Shown piece by piece: positions 20,795 through 35,700 of a stretch of 64,000 nt of DNA. A program made the position numbers and the translations under genes. The stretch comes from Acheta domesticus (Eukaryota > Arthropoda > Insecta > Orthoptera > Gryllidae), in NCBI GenBank assembly GCA_031308135.1, contig JAHLJT010008756.1, positions 77,049,397-77,113,396 of the forward strand, given 5' to 3'. The notes beneath the pieces are model-generated. The model saw only the letters and a list, made by a program, of their open reading frames with translations. It was not told where the DNA came from and searched no databases. The first letter of the stretch is position 1, and every line of letters starts with the position of its first letter.

Positions 20795-23700
20795 GTGCGT
20801 CTCCCGTCTTCATGAAGGTCGTGTACTCATTTTGAAAATTTAGTGGTTTTTGTAAGGGTCCACAATAGGTCCAGGGCACGCAATATTTGCAATTTAAAAA
20901 AATAAAAAACAAGATTTTCTCAAAAACGGTTCGAAATTTTTTCTTTAAACTTTTGGTACAGATATTGATAAATCTCATAGGTGAGATCACATTAACGCCA
21001 TATTGCTCTATTCTTTTGTTCTTTCAAAAATTACAAAAATATAAATGCACCGTTGAGAAGAATATACGAAAATGCCAAAGCTAAGAGAGTGATAGAGACA
21101 GCGAATTCTGTCTTAAATGAGGTGGTACAGACTCCAGATAGATATCTAGATATTACTGAAATCAATCACATCTTATATGCAACTGGAAATCTGGTATCTC
21201 ACATAATTCTGGGGCCGGCCAAGAATACCGACGGCCGAAAACAAAATACATTAAACACTCCTGTGACCCCATCGACGAAGAGAATTATGAAACGGATAGC
21301 CGGCACTGGGCGTGAAATATCACCCTTAGTTGAGGCATCTTCTAAATCAACGCACACCACTAAAGTTCAACGAAAGATATTCAATGATGAAAAAAATACC
21401 AAATTGAAAATGACACCCAAGGCTAATGGTAGTTGAAAAGCTAAAAAAAAGAAATTCAAGCATGGGCTCAACGAATTAGACGTTACAAACGTAGAATAAA
21501 TTTCCATGTACAGAACCGGTTGCTTGAAACAGACGCGAAGAAATTGTATCGCAATCTGACTCAAAAACCGAATGACAATGTTCTCACTCCTTCAAAAGAT
21601 GACATCGAAGCATTTTGGGTAGGAATCTGGGAGGAGATAAGATCCTACAACAAAGACGCATCTTGTTTTCAATCTGAAGTTGATGCTGCCGATGAACTTG
21701 TGGAAACAGTGGAAGATGTTCACCAATTCTCGGAAGAGGACCTCTTCCAAGCAATTAAGGACATGGGAAACTGGAAATCCCCCGGGATTGATAAGTCCCA
21801 GATTTATTGGATTAAGTAATTAACAGCATTACATTCTCATCTCGCAAAGGCTGTAAATAAATTTTTTAAAAACCCAAACGAACTCCCGGAATGGCTCACA
21901 CGCGGCATCAGGTATTTGCTACCCAAAGCGGGAGACAGCTCTTTGGCGAAGAACTACAGGCGAATTACTTGTCTGCCAGTACTGTACAAAGTTATAACTG
22001 CAGCCGTAGCTAACAAAATGTACAGACATCTAGAGAAGAATCATCTGATGCCAGCTGAACAGAAAGGATATCGTAAAGTTTCTTATTACTGTAAGAAAAT
22101 GTTGTTACTGAGTAAAGTCATCCTGAATGATGTAAAGAAACGCAAACGTAATTTGAGCATGGCTTGGATTGACTACCAAAAAGGCCTTTGATAGTGGAGC
22201 ACACGATTGGCTTTTGAAGACCCTGGAGATCTATCGATTTTATCCTACACTTATTGAATTTTTCAAGGCTAGTATCAAGTCCTGGAGTATCAGGTTACTA
22301 ATACTGCGGAAAGGAAGCAGTAGAAACCAGAAGTATTCAGATCAAAAGGGGTATTTTCAAGGAGATTCACTATCCCCTCTGCTGTTTTGCATTAGTTCGA
22401 TCCCACGATTTAGACAGTTGTCGCATACTGACTTTGGTTACAAGCTCCATGGTGATGAAAGGCTAGTATCACTGTTTTACATTTGATCTTAAAGTGTTTA
22501 CTAAAAATTAAGCGGCTCTCTCCCAAATGCTGTCTGTCCTGAATGACTTTATCAGTGACATCTGCATGAAGTTTGGTCTTGACAAGTATGCAAAAATCAA
22601 TTTAAAAAGAGGGAAACTGACAACGTCAGGGAGCATTGAATTTGATATGCACACTGTGGTTCAAGATCTTGAGCCAGGTAAAACTTACAAATATCTGGGC
22701 ATTGAAGAATGTGAAACCATCTCGAACGACGCAATGAAAGAGAGAATTAGCAGGGAGTATTACAGAAGAGTGAGACTAGTTCTGCAGTCCGCTCTGAATT
22801 CCAGGAATAAAATATCAGCAATAGGTAGATTGGCGGTGCTTCTGGCCGAATATCGTTTCGGACCAGTGGACTGGACTGAGCAAGAAATTAGCATCATGGA
22901 TCTAAAAACCAGAAAACTGCTAACAATGCATCATGTTTCCCACCCTCGAGCTCATGTACATAGACTTTTTGTGTCACGTAAGGAAGGGGGAAGAGGCCTC
23001 AGACAAATTGAGGCCTCCTGGCACAACGCAATAATCGGGATGGGAAAGTATGTAGTCAGCCATCAAGATGACCCTCTAATGAGGAAGATCATGAAATCTG
23101 ACCGAAAAATGGGAAACAAGAGACATTGTTAGTGCAGCAAGTAGTATTGCAAAGAACACTATGCAAGACACGCAAAGTGAGAGACACACTGAACTTCTGA
23201 TGCTACTTAACATGAATTGTGAGAAACAAAAAATTATAAACAAGTCGTGGAGAGACAAACCACTCCACGGACAATATTGGAAATGAATGGACAAAGCACA
23301 GATCAATAAAGATCAATCATTTATGTGGCTTAAAAAGGGAAGAATGAAACCAGAATCGGAAGCACTTGTAATAGTTGCCCAAGATCAGTCCTTGAGAACA
23401 CATGATGATAAAGCGGTTCTCAAAATTTCCCAAGATGATAAATGCCGCATTTGCCAGGAATACGTAGAAACCATTGATCATATTGTCTCAGATTGCCCAA
23501 TCCTAGCAAAGACCAAATACATGATAAGACACGGCAGGATGTATAGCTACCTCCACTAGCAAATCTGTACCGTCCTCGAAGTTCCAAACACATCCCCCAA
23601 GTAGTACGCGGTGACGTCTGTTGGATTGTGAACGATGTTGTATGAACAACAAATTCAAACTGATCGCACGATAGCGGTAAGCAAACCGGATATAGTTAGT

Positions 23701-26700
23701 CGGGTTTTGGAGAAAAATCATGTTTACTTGTACTTGTTTACAGTACCTTGCGATCAAAACGTCGTTACCAAGAAGGCAGAGAAACGTCTTTAATACAAGA
23801 GCTTGGAAATCGAGATCAGCCGAATGTGGGGCGTAAAAGCACACGTTGTACCGATAGTTATCGGAGCTCTGGGATTTGTTCCGCAAAATTTGAGTAAGAA
23901 CTTGTCTAAACTCCCAGGTAATTCAAAAGACTAGGAAGTGCAAGAAATCGCTTTATTTGGAACAGCCCACATTTTGCGCAAAGTATTGCAGGGGCGCCGA
24001 ATGTCCCTAGATCTACTCCTTAGGTAGCTGGTTGCAACCTGGAGTAGATTTTATATTCAGCCGACACATAACATCTTTAGTCGTGATGTAGAGGAATAAT
24101 AACAACAAGAACAATAATAATAATAATATTAATAATAATGAGGATGATGTTTCAGGACATATCCTTCTGATCTCTCTCTGTGCCGGCTTTACTGAAATAG
24201 TAATAAATAAAAACCGGATTCCCGTGTTACTGCATGTTTTGTTTGCTAACATGAAATTGGATGAAACTTTGACAAAAATTTGAATCATGAAAGGGACGTT
24301 ATTTTAGTACTTGTTTTAATTTGCACGAAATTGCACGTTTGGATTGTTACTGCACGATATTGCACGTTTTAGCTAATGCCACCTGAAAATTGCACATTTT
24401 CTAATTTTACTGGACGAATTTGCAAAATTCATGGTTTTATTGCATAAAAAATAATTTTTACATTATCAACTAGTTTTAATTGATCTTTTGAAAGGTTCCT
24501 TTTGAGAAAATAAATTGTATAAGATAACCCAGCTGTGCATTCGGGTGGTCTGTAAAACCCGAGTGCCTTTTAGTATGTATCAATTCTTCATTTCGTGGCC
24601 CTATGAACTGAGAACCTTTCATGAAGCCCATTGTCCAATTAATATTTCTGAGTTATTGCAGCAGGGATAGGTCCGCGCCGCGGCCCTTGGTTCCGGCCGC
24701 TCAGCCTATGTCCGGGGTGTCTCTTCCCAATCGGATCGTATATCCGTTTTGTCAGCCTGCGCTGAACTTACCAAGACGAGACGGCATGCGCGAGTCACAT
24801 TTGACCTTGCGTCCGGGCTAGAGGCTTACGAGCTGCACCGCGTTTCAAATTCATGGAATTTCTTGGAACAGACGTTGCCCTGCAAGGTACAACAGAGAAT
24901 GAACGCAATTTTGATCTCTTTTCGCAGCGTACACACGTACGTCAGAATGAGACTCGGCACTCAGACTAGTATAAATGTAGAACGAAGTTGTTCCTGTCTG
25001 AAACATTAGTTCATTAAGATAAAATAATTTCTCAGAAAAGAATTTGGAAATATACATAATTGTAAATTATAATGAAAACTAGAGCATTTCTTCTGTAACT
25101 TAATTATTTTTTTTTATTTCTAACGGTCTATTTGTATTTTTCAATTTTTGTATTTACTTTTTTGGGTTTAATGCTAATTTAATTTTGAGTGCAAATAATA
25201 TTTAAAATGTCAAATATGGTTTGTTTTAAGAATATTTACAAACTTAATTATAAGAAACACTGAAATTATATTTCGTTCGCCTTAAATATCACATTCAAAG
25301 TATAAAAATAATTTGATAAGTGGATTATCTAGAGTTTTTAGTGTACATAACACCGTTTTGCAAAGTCTTAATCTTTTCATTGCAGGTTTTTTCACGTTTT
25401 GGTGTTTTACAGCATGTTTTAGAGACTTTCACTGCACGAAAATCCGGTCATTAGTAATAATTATTTTTTCGTCTAGGTTAATAAATGGATAAATCATTCG
25501 TAACTTCCCTCCATATCATCATCACACTCTTGTTTCTAGAGCATGCTCTACAGAATCGCAGAAATGACGTTTAGGTGTAGTTTCGTAGACGTGAAGTCCC
25601 ACCTCACACACCCTACCCGCCTCTCTCAGCCCGAAAAGATGTCCACCTGTGAGCTACGGATCAGCTTAGTATGTTCTCCTCCTCCTCCCCTGAAGTGCCA
25701 GTTATGACCCAATGTTGATTAACTGATTGATTAGTGTTTCGGAGCACGTCAACTGCTATGTTATTCATCCCGTAAGTGTAGTAAATTATTTTATCACGGG
25801 CGGTAGCCGTATTCTTCCCCGTCGGACGAGAAGAACCGTGTCGACTTAGACGGTTGCGGACAGTTAGTGCAAGTAAGTGTAAGTATGTATACGGGGCAAC
25901 GTTAAGTCAAGGAAGAGGAAGGAGAGATCGCGCGCGGTCTGTGGCTCGTTTGTTAGAGTACTGATCCGGCATATGCCTAGTGTTGATCTGAAAAACACGA
26001 ATCTTGCCGTCCAACAGGGAACACCACTACCTCTCGTGATAAAATCATGCACTGTACTAAGGTACTAATGACCATAGCAGTTGACCGACATGGAAACACG
26101 GAATAATAACTCAGTCCTTCAATCTACGTGGTGGGCAACTTAATTGCTCTCATGTTTCGCAGATTCACGTTTTCACGAAGAGATATTTCGTGTAGTGCTA
26201 AACGCCGGTGTACAATGAGTTGTCAATCACGAGTAAAAGTCACGTGAATCTTCGTTATATTTCTCTCAACTCTTTCATTGGTAAAAAAGATAACATTCGT
26301 TCCCCCTACAAGATCAACAACTTTCTAAAATGTTTCTGAAACTCTTCTACATATATACAGAGCTATCTACATATATCACATATATGACAGCTCTGAAACA
26401 AGATATGCATGCGTATGTGATACAATACCTATGAATATTCTCAGCAATCAGAGATTTGGGGAATATATCATTTTGCTAGTAATTAAGTATTTTAGATCCA
26501 GACACCTCTATTGCTGATTGAATAAACTGATTTATATTCCCAGCCCCCACAGTCTCCGGAACCATGGCAGGGAGTAAAATATGCTCTCCAAGAAGGCTCT
26601 GTTTGTCCCCATAGAGACTGGATTCAAGGACTCGGATTCCGAGGGGATGAAGACTGCCTGTTCCTTAATGTTTATACGTCACAAGTAAGTACCTATTAAT

Positions 26701-29700
26701 TTCTTCTTTCTCATAAATATCAACAATGCAATGAATTATTATTTTTCTCCATGTTAAGCATTCAAAATGTCTTCTAACTCTGTATAAATAAATTACCGAT
26801 AAGAAAACTAATAATTAGGCAATTATGAACTTTGAGTTCAAGTTGACATTTGGCCGTCTCCATCCGCATCAATTTAGGCCATAATATGCATTAGATAAGA
26901 GTTAAGCTTAATAATATACTTGCTTTATAATGGTGTTCTCATAAAATACTGGTAAGTTACCATACAAAAATGAAACAAAATTTAAACAAACCTTGTTTCC
27001 TTTGTAATAAAAATCATGTTTTGTATCATAGAACTCTTTTATGATGGTGAAAATACGTCTTGCCATTAATCACCAGTATTTTCATACTGAAATCATTGTT
27101 TTATTTGTGTGAAGTTGCCCACAAGAGAGGAGCCAACGAAGAAACCTGTGATGGTATGGATCCATGGCGGAGGATATTACATAGGCTCTGGAAATACTGA
27201 TATGTATGGTCCAGATTATCTTGTTGAAAATGGTGTTGTAGTTGTTACAATGAATTACCGGCTTGGAGCATTAGGTCAGTTATGGTTCTCTCTTCTTAAA
27301 TTAAGTTAACGCTCAGTAAAAATGTACATGAGGGGTTACCTTTGCTACCTAAGGTACGCTTAAGTCATCATTTGAAGCAGTGTAATATGATCATGATATA
27401 AATTCCAATTTAGAGAAGAAAAATCATTAATGATCTTTGAAACAATCAGGACTACTATTCAATTTATTAATGTTGGCGATCAAACATGCTTTGGTAGTGT
27501 CATTCACTTAGTAAACGTTATCTATACTTTAAAGAAAATCATACAATCATGTTTACTATTTATGTTAATTGTCAATAAATTCTGTTATTTTCGGTATCCT
27601 ATGTTTTAGGACAGTCAGTAGAAAGCAGTGAATGTACGTATGACATGTATGCAAACATAAAAGCAAGATAAGAGGAATTCATGAAAAGTTACACACAATT
27701 TGAGAGCACATAATTCAGCTTTCACATAAATTTCATTTTGCAAATACATCAATTTTTAACAAAGAGCCAAGAATACATGTCTGGTTAATTTCTGAAACCT
27801 TATTTATCAAAATTAATAAAACACTATATTTGAATAGAGGGTGTAATATTGTTACCATTTCATATGACCATATTTTGAATTTTAAAAAAATCATCATGTT
27901 TTAAAGAATGATTAAGATCCTTCCTATGTACCCAAACATGTGAACAATTAGTTCATGAAACTCGCAATATAAAACAAGTTATTTCTCTAATTAAAATTAC
28001 ATGAAATACAATTTACTGATTACTTCGTTGTATTAAATAATTCAACTAATTTTCTTAAAAAATAAGATACTGAAAACAATTGAACAATACAAAAGTGTTT
28101 GGACCCTTAATATCTTTTCTTTGTAGGCTTTCTGAGCTTGGAAGATGGGTCTTACCCTGGCAATATGGGTTTGAGAGATCAGGTAGCTGCCTTGTTATGG
28201 GTGAAAGCCAATATTGCTGAATTTGGTGGTGATCCCGATAACATCACATTGTTCGGAGAAAGTGCTGGAGCTTCATGTGTACAATTACACATGATGTCAC
28301 CAATGTCAAAAGGTAGTATGCTTTTCTTTTTAATGGCCACACTGATAGTAAAAATTGTGTTTGAATTAATTAAATGGTACCTATTTAAAGATTCACTTGA
28401 GGTGATGTATTTTTCCATTCCTCAATTTCAAGAGCAATGTTGACATCAGAAATTTTCTAATTACCATCTTACAATGAAATATAGTTTAAAATAATTATTT
28501 AAATTGGTTAAAACAATAAGTTGTGAAACTGTATACTACATTGTGTTTAATTACAATAAACCCTCGTTAGCACGAACTCGCTTAACACGAATTTCGCCGT
28601 AACACAAACACTGGTTCCCTGCAAGGGATTACAGTAATGTAAACATTCATAATAAATGGATAACATAAACTCCAAATATTTCGGTCCCGTGAAATTCGTG
28701 TTAATGAGGGTTTACTGTAGTTACAAATAATGTTTTGACTAGTGTAATTTGGATTCTTCATCAGAAAGTTGCGTCAATTGTGAAAGAGCAAAAGTCAGGG
28801 AATAGTAATAATGTTTAGATGAAATAGAGGATTCATTTAACATTTCACTTATATGGATAACTCAGTTTAAGTATGTGATATTGTGTCCTTGAGTTGGCTG
28901 CACTGACGCCACCACGACCGGCGTTTGCTAATTAATTGTTGTTTGGTTCAAAGACGCCGTGTCGCTACATCCATGTATATTGCATGTATTTGTTTCTAAG
29001 TGTAATAATTATTCATTTGAAGAATTATGTTTCCGCCTCAATATATCACAAATTTGCGACGAGAATAAAAGACGTTTGAAAGGTGCAAGTTCTTTTAAAG
29101 AAAAAACGTAAGTTAAATAAGTGGCGAAGAGCGATACGCGGGCAACATGGCGGTCCATGCAAGTGGCAATGAAAATACTGGCGCCAACGTGAACGTGTAA
29201 GGCAATATTGGTTCCATGGCAGAGTTTCGCGCAGGGGACGATTGGGAACTATACCTGGAGTGTCTCGAGCAATATTTCGAAGCGAAATGCGTAGCTGAAT
29301 TGCGAAAAGTTCCAGTCTTATTGACGCTTATTGGGTCAGAAACATATAAGATTCTCCGTGATTTTTGTGATCCGGTCCTTCCAAAAACGAAAACATTTGT
29401 CGAGTTTGGCGGAATTCTAAAAAAAAAGTTTTCACCAAGAGTTTCAGGGTTCAAGGAACGGATAGAGTTTAACGAGCAGAAACATATGCCGCAGGAGTCC
29501 ATCAGCCAATGGTACGCCAAAATCAAGAGCAAAGACATCAATTGCAAGTTCGGTAACCAGTTAAAAGACAAGCTGAAATATAAATTCGTCACAGGGATGC
29601 ACAAAGGTCCCATTTTGGATCGTGTAAGTGAAGAAGAGCACACTGTGACATTTGCGGTAATCTACGAATCGGCGCTAAAGAAGGAAACTTCATTATCGAC

Positions 29701-32700
29701 AGCATCAACCATCGCAGTCAACAGGATGGATACCAAGGCAACAGGAGGCGGGCAGCGACGACAAAACGAGAAGGAGAAGCAGCCTCAGTCGACCAATCAG
29801 AAGGAGCCAAGTGAGAGACAGGAGATTAAACTTTGGAAAACTTGTGGCAAGCCAAATCATAGTTTTGTGAAGTGTAAATATCGGGAGTATCGTTGCAAAA
29901 AATGTTATGTCATAGGTCATTTAGGGCGTGTATGTAAGAAAGTCGATAAAGAGAACGACACTCCCCGTGGTGCAAAAACTCATTTCACGCAAAATGAGTC
30001 GGCAGTTGATGTTAATGAAGAAAATTTCAAATATATTGATATGTTAAATGTAGAGGGCAATGTGTCACCAAAACCGATTTGATTAACGCCAACCTCCAAG
30101 GTGTTAATATTCAGATGGAAGATGATTCAGGAGCCGGAGTATCGGTAATTTCAAAAAAGCTGTTTCAAGACAAATTTAAAGATTGTAGTCTAGAACCGAC
30201 GTTAGTAAGATTTCGCATGTATAATGGCAACGTAATTGTACCGGTAGGTCAAATATTAGGCCCAATCGAGTACGAAAGTCAAAAGATCACCGCGAGGTTA
30301 GTCATTGAAAGAAACGGTAACCGACCATTATTCGGGCGCGATTTAATGAAAGCTTTTTCATTAAATATAGTCAAAGTGAATTCATTGAGCATGGGCATAA
30401 GTGTGTTGAAATCGTTATTATCTAGACATTCAGGTCTATTCAGAGAAGAATTAGGCCGCTCTAAGTATGAAAAAATAACCTTAAAAGTGCAGGAAAATGC
30501 TCAGCCGATTTTTGTTAAACCACGGCCAGTAGCTTTTGCGTTGAAAACGCAAGTCGAGCGCGAACTTGACAGACTCGAGAAAAATGGGGTTATAAAGTTG
30601 GTAACAAACAGCGATTGGGGAACTCCATTAGTTCCAGTCATTCGCCTGGATGGTACATTTCGGTTATGTGTAGATTATAAAACCACTGTCAATAAGTATC
30701 TTGAGAATGTCAATATCCTTTGCCCCGAATCGAGGATGTATTTGCAAGGAGGTGAATTCTTTACCAAGCTCGATCTTTCGCACACGTATAATCAGATAGA
30801 ACATACAGACGAAACTAAAAGACTTCTTGCATGGAGTACTCACAAAAGTATTTATGTGCCAAATAGACTTCCGTAGGTCACCAAGCCAGCCAGTGCTATT
30901 TTTCGAAGAACCATTGAGAAAGTTTTGCGAGGTATTAAGGGGACAAGAAATTTTGTAGACGACATTGTAGTAACGGGAGCAAATACAGCAGAGCATTTGT
31001 CCAATCTGAAGGAAGTCTTCGAACGTTTGGGAAAATCAGGTTTTAAGCCTCAATTTAACAAAATGTAATTTTTTTCAAAAAGAGATTCAATATCTAGGTC
31101 ATATTATTGACAAAGAGGGCCTGCATAAGGACCCCGAGAAAGTACGAGGCATCGTGGAAGCACCAGTTCCACAGAATGCCACGCAAGTCAAAGCCTTTGT
31201 AGTCATGGTAAATTATTAGAGGAAATTCGTGCCAAATTTAGCCAGCCTTATGGCACCTCTGTATAAAGTCTCTGGTTCAATAGGCGAATTTCACTGGAGT
31301 GGGGGAATGTAGTGAGGCCTTTGAGAGGTGAAACGGGTATTCACATCAGAGGCGACACTCGTACATACTGATCCCTCATTACAGCATGCACCTAGTCTGG
31401 GACTGGGGGCAGTGCTGTTCACGTTTTTCCAGACGGCACAACCAAACCTATCAGTTTCGCTTCGAAAAAGCTGACAAAACAGCAACAGAATTATTCGGTG
31501 ATTCAAAAAGAAGCTTTAGCTATTTATTGGGCAGTAGGTAAATTCTATCAATATTTGATGGGCAATGAGTTTATCTTAGCTACAGACCACAAACCACTTT
31601 TAGCCTTGTTTGGGGAAAGTAAAGGGATTCCGCAGATGGCAGCGGGCCGTCTACAGTGCTGGGCCTTATTTCTCAGTGGATTTAATTACAAAATCAAGTA
31701 TATTAAGGGCTCAGAAAATGGGGGCGCAGATGGTCTCTCGCGTTTACCGGTTGGATCTGAGGATAATTTAGAGCAGGGGGAAGAGGCGGATTATTTTCAT
31801 TTTTTTGAGCGAAGACAAGATCCCTCTGGATGCCGAACAGATAAAAGCTGCAACGTTGTACTGACAGGTTACTGAGTAAGGTATATTTATACGTCAAAGA
31901 AGGGTGGCCAAAGGAGGTGCCCGACGAGCTAAAAGCATCTGGGTCGCGATCAACTGAGATTAGTATCGAAAATGGCATTTTAATGTTAGGATATAGAGTT
32001 TTGATTCCAGAGAAATATCACAGACAGCTGTTAGATGAGTTACACAGAACTCATCAAGGGATGGTCAAGATGAAGACGCTAGCGCGGCAGTATTTCTGGT
32101 GGCCAAACCTTGATAAGGACATTGAGATTTTTGTCAAAAGTTGTGACATCTGTATGACCCATGCAAGCCAACCGCCCAAAGCAAGATTAATTAAGTTTAA
32201 TGAGGCCAAGCGAGTCTTTGAGAGAGTTCACATTGATTATGCTGGTACTATCGACGGAAAGTAATATTTAATTTTAGTATATTCATTCTCAAAATGACCA
32301 GAGGTATCGGAGGTGCCCAGAACCGATTCCAGTAGCACTATTGAAAAGTTAAGAGAATGGTTTGCGCGATTCGGTCTTCCAGATTTGTTGTTTTCAATGG
32401 CAGGCAATTTATATCGGAAGAATTCACATCGTTTTGTAAAACTAATGGGATCGAGTTCCGAACATCTCCACCTTATCATCCCGCCACCAATGGCGCAGCG
32501 GAAAACACTGTGAAATCGTTCAAAAGCGTATGAATGAAAGGTCTGTCAAAAAGCGAAACAACGGTACTAGTATACAAACACTTTTGAATCGGTTTCTATT
32601 CACATACCGTAACACAGTGCATTGTTACACAGCCCAAACACCAGATAATCTTATGCTAGGTAGGGATCCCAGGACAAGACTGGACTTTTGTGAAAACACG

Positions 32701-35700
32701 TTGCGAATGAAATACGCAATAAGCAAATAGAAATTTTCGTGGTAAGCGGGAAGCATCGTTCGACATAGATGAGACATGTTATGTACGCGATTACAGAAAT
32801 TTGAACAAACCTTGCTGAAAAAACCGCGAGTAGTTGAGAAGCTGGGAGATCGGTTGTATGTTTACAGTCCAATCAGCGAGAACTATTTGAAATGGGAGAG
32901 GCGTGTCAACCAGATGCTTAAGCTGGGGCGATTTTTCGAAGACGAGTAAGGTAGCCTTGGTTTTGGAGAACAAGTTCCAGACGAGGGCATTTTGGTAAAT
33001 GCACCTACATTTGTATTTCCACATGAAGCAGTGTCGGAATCAATGGCCGAAACGGAACCAGTTATCGCAAACACGCCGAACAAATATGACCACACAAACG
33101 GCGAAATTACTCCCAAGAAAATTGTAGAAGTGGAATCTGCGACATCAGCAACGAAGTCAACTAGTGGTGCTACAGAATGGCACAGACTTTCCCGTATTAG
33201 TTTTCTATTTTCTTGGGTCATCGCTAGCTATTCGGAATTGCCACATATTCTTTCTTACCAGCTACCATCTATCACCGCCAAAAGTACATTTTTTTGTCAT
33301 TTTCTTAATTTTTCGGTTTCCTATTGGTAGAAAGAAAATATTAATTTTAGAATATTAAGGAACACAAAAACCTAGCCGTAAACGGCAATTTTCTTTTAAA
33401 AATTATGTGCCGTTTAAGAAAAAATGGCGTTTTATCACTACTAAACATGGTAAATTTGAAGCTCATTTTCACAGAAAATGATTGAGTTTTCAAAATACTT
33501 TATTTGAAGTTATTTGAAGCACTTACACTCACAAATATAATAATGTTTATAAATTGCTCGTAATGTGCATATTAAACATGTGAGAGATTTTTCAAAAAAT
33601 TACAATTATGTAATTTTTTAAAAAAACAAAAAATAACTCAAAATAAACTTTACGCTATACTAAAGAGAGTAATTAGCACTATCCGTTACAAAAGTTTCAA
33701 GAAAAAATTTGCAGCCATATACGAGAAAATGACGTTTGAACATTTCTGAAAATGCCGAAATTTGAGCTACTTTTCACAGAAAACGGTAGTGTTTTCGAGA
33801 AACTTTACTTGACATTATTTAAAGCATATATACTCGTAAATATAATGTGAAAAAATTGCCGATAATGTAAATATTAACGACGTGAGAGACAAGTAAATAA
33901 ATGTACATTTTTGTAATTTTTGAAAAAACCAACCGATAGACCAAAATGGCTTTTATGTCATTGATAGAGTACATTTACCACTATCCATACCAAAAGTTTA
34001 CAGAAAAAATTTGGAGCCGTTTTTGAGAAAATCTTGTTTTTGTAATTTTTTAAAATTGCATATATTTCACGTAATATTGCACGAAAACTACCAAAATTTT
34101 GAAAAACATTTACATGACCTTTATTAAAGACCTCAATATGCAGAACAAATTTTATTTGAAGAAAAAATCTCTATCTACAATTTTGTAGTTGGAGAAAGAC
34201 GCCGAAAAAAATTCAAACTTTCACAATTTTCGAAAATTCAGAGCTGTACGTGAAAATCGGACCTATGCCATGTTAAAAAGTGTATTTTCCTCTATTTATA
34301 CAAGAAATTTAAAGAAAAAATTTGGAGCCGTTTTTGAGAAAATTTTGAAAATCCCCGGGGGGCTTCATATAAAGTAGTACCCCTAAATTTTGAAGAATCT
34401 TTTTCAAAATGTCAAGTTTCGACTAGAATGAGATCGATCGGGGAATATCTATTTTGGAAGAAATCGTACGTATGGTTGCGGCGCTAGCAGTGTTCACAGA
34501 CGGACAGACGGACGGACGGACGGACGGACGGACAGACGGACGTTTTCCTTTCAATTGGGTTTTCGGCATCAAGGACCTAGAGAACAGGGTTTCTGGCTAC
34601 ACCACGTCTTAGGGGATTTTTTTTCTTAATTTAGCAACTGGTTTTACCCACTTATTCGTTTTCACGGCCCGGCAATTAATTTTTTTCCGCCGAAAATTGA
34701 CCATTTTTTCGCGCAGCATTACATAACTTTCCCTATACTACATATATCACTCCGTGTATACGAACGTATACGGGAAAGTAAAAACTGTACTAGAATCCAT
34801 AGCAGCAAACCGTACCACAAGGCAGATGAAACCACCGGATGGTTTGACTATGTAACGCGGATTAGCTTGTTTTTAGATTTTTATTGTATTGTATTTGTAT
34901 CTTATGAGTAGGGCCCGGATAATTATGTACTAAAAATTGGGATAATATGTACATATATATGTATTATAATATACAGAAATATGTACTCAAAAGTATGAAA
35001 TATGTAACATTAAGTGTCTTTATATCAATTATTTTTTATTAAAATACCTTTATCTTAGAATATATTGTTCTGGGTACTTAATATAAAGACCAGAATTGAA
35101 CATTATAGTTCTCATAATCCTATTATTTACAACGATCTTCGTATCTATAAGAAACACATATCATCACCGATATTATTTCAGTTTTATACCTTCCCTTTGT
35201 GGCTCTAACACGCAACCAATCTTTATACATGAGGTCTCAAAAGAAAGAGAATTTCAAGGAGACGTGACGAATTGCATTTTGACTTTAAAAATATGAAGGA
35301 TTTGTTTAAAAACATATCGAAATATGAATGTCAAATACACTTTCTATTCTTCTCCGTGTTTTCTGGATCCAGTGTGACGGAATTGTCCCCTCACAGCACT
35401 GCACTAAATTGTTTCGAATCCTGGGTTTTTCTCCAGAACGAAAGACCTCTTTTTCTTCATTAGATCCCCCTATTGACCCTCTAATGATAAATGAACAGTT
35501 TTTAAAGAAGCGACTGCTGATTGGGTAATTTCAAAGCTACCAGAAAGTTCCAGGGAAGATGTTTACAAAGATGTTCCAGGGAATTGTAGTGCTTATTGAA
35601 AATGGGGGCAATATAGTTGTTCAGCTTTTGAGTATCAAACAATTGCTTCGATATGCCTATAGCTGCTGTAGCTTCAGAATCAAATTGATGTATAACTTGT

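Noticed and set aside
23503..23886. 127-aa minus-strand frame
   Set aside because: The plus strand here encodes the C-terminal part of the R4-type retrotransposon.
29113..29643. 176-aa minus-strand frame
   Set aside because: Antisense to the Gypsy gag frame, which has a zinc knuckle and the correct context.
34497..34545. Regular GACG repeats taken for a CRISPR-like or satellite array
   Set aside because: A simple (GTCY)n microsatellite found at the same place in each Helitron-like copy; no spacers.
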